Translations under genes and position numbers: made by a program
Assembly (NCBI GenBank): GCA_019323655.1
Contig: JAHWGX010000034.1
Coordinates: forward strand, 1 to 22,095
DNA length: 22,095 bases
Origin: Candidatus Woesearchaeota archaeon
Lineage (GTDB): Archaea > Nanobdellota > Nanobdellia > Woesearchaeales > GW2011-AR4
Direction: 5' to 3'
Shown here: positions 22,055-22,095 of the stretch, one piece after another
Position numbering within the stretch: the first letter of the stretch is position 1
Layout of the letters: every line of letters starts with the position of its first letter
The notes under the pieces: model-generated
The model's input: the letters and a program-made list of their open reading frames with translations, nothing else
Told to the model about the DNA's origin: nothing
Databases searched by the model: none

Positions 22055-22095
22055 CATACCCAAATGATTGGAAGAACTTATTAAATCTTTTTGCG
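22036..22095 (+). CDS. 5' end of an unidentified protein gene, cut by window
   Basis: An ATG at 22036, five bases after GGTGAT, opens a frame that is still open at the window end: MKENLLPYPNDWKNLLNLFA (20 residues). A TATA element stands at 21983-21992. The fragment is too short to identify. The hairpin over its start would fit a transposase gene of an insertion sequence, but nothing else supports that. Confidence 0.45.
   Translation, partial: MKENLLPYPNDWKNLLNLFA

Noticed and set aside
1..22095. CRISPR array or prophage
   Set aside because: No regularly spaced repeats and no phage structural, integrase or packaging genes were seen.

Overview
The window looks like archaeal DNA, most likely from a DPANN-type lineage (Woesearchaeota-like; this placement is inference). 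The archaeal signs are direct. There is a RadB recombinase, an MBF1 with an N-terminal zinc ribbon, an Fap7/AK6-type adenylate kinase, an NFACT-N (RqcH/NEMF) protein, a 5S rRNA of archaeal type and an SCP-x/archaeal-type thiolase. Most transcription units carry an AT-rich TATA element (TTTAAA-like) centred about 26-33 bases before the start codon, which implies leaderless or short-leader mRNAs. A few internal genes instead have a GGTGAT-type ribosome binding site.

Left third (1-7200): a biotin-dependent acyl-CoA carboxylase set together with lipid-type enzymes. On the minus strand are a FabZ-like hotdog dehydratase followed by a thiolase that runs off the left edge. On the plus strand are biotin carboxylase (with an unexplained N-terminal extension of about 135 residues), BirA, a small two-helix membrane protein and the biotin transporter BioY. 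Facing them on the minus strand are the carboxyltransferase subunit and the biotin carrier protein. Together these take up biotin, attach it to the carrier and carboxylate an acyl-CoA; with the thiolase and dehydratase they could feed a chain-elongation route. A compact inverted-repeat/structured element flanked by 10-bp direct repeats lies in the divergent region at 1390-1515.

Middle (7200-15070): a 9-bp GC-rich hairpin nested in a second stem (7264-7347), RadB, then an AT-rich envelope module (GT2 glycosyltransferase, membrane-anchored thioredoxin-fold protein, GT-C/GT39-like membrane glycosyltransferase). Next come YjbQ-MBF1, the adenylate kinase with a Lys/Asn-rich insertion, an NFACT-N protein lacking its C-terminal NFACT-R half, and a zinc-ribbon protein with a PD-(D/E)XK-like nuclease domain.

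Right third (15070-22095): a solitary 5S rRNA, a free-standing LAGLIDADG endonuclease gene ending 1 base before ugd, and a ugd - nucleotidyltransferase - UDP-glucuronate decarboxylase operon that should make UDP-glucuronate and UDP-xylose. Convergent to it are a CDP-alcohol phosphatidyltransferase-like protein with an altered active-site motif and a Wzx-type flippase. At the right edge the first 20 codons of another gene begin inside a strong hairpin. No CRISPR array, tRNA or complete insertion sequence was seen.
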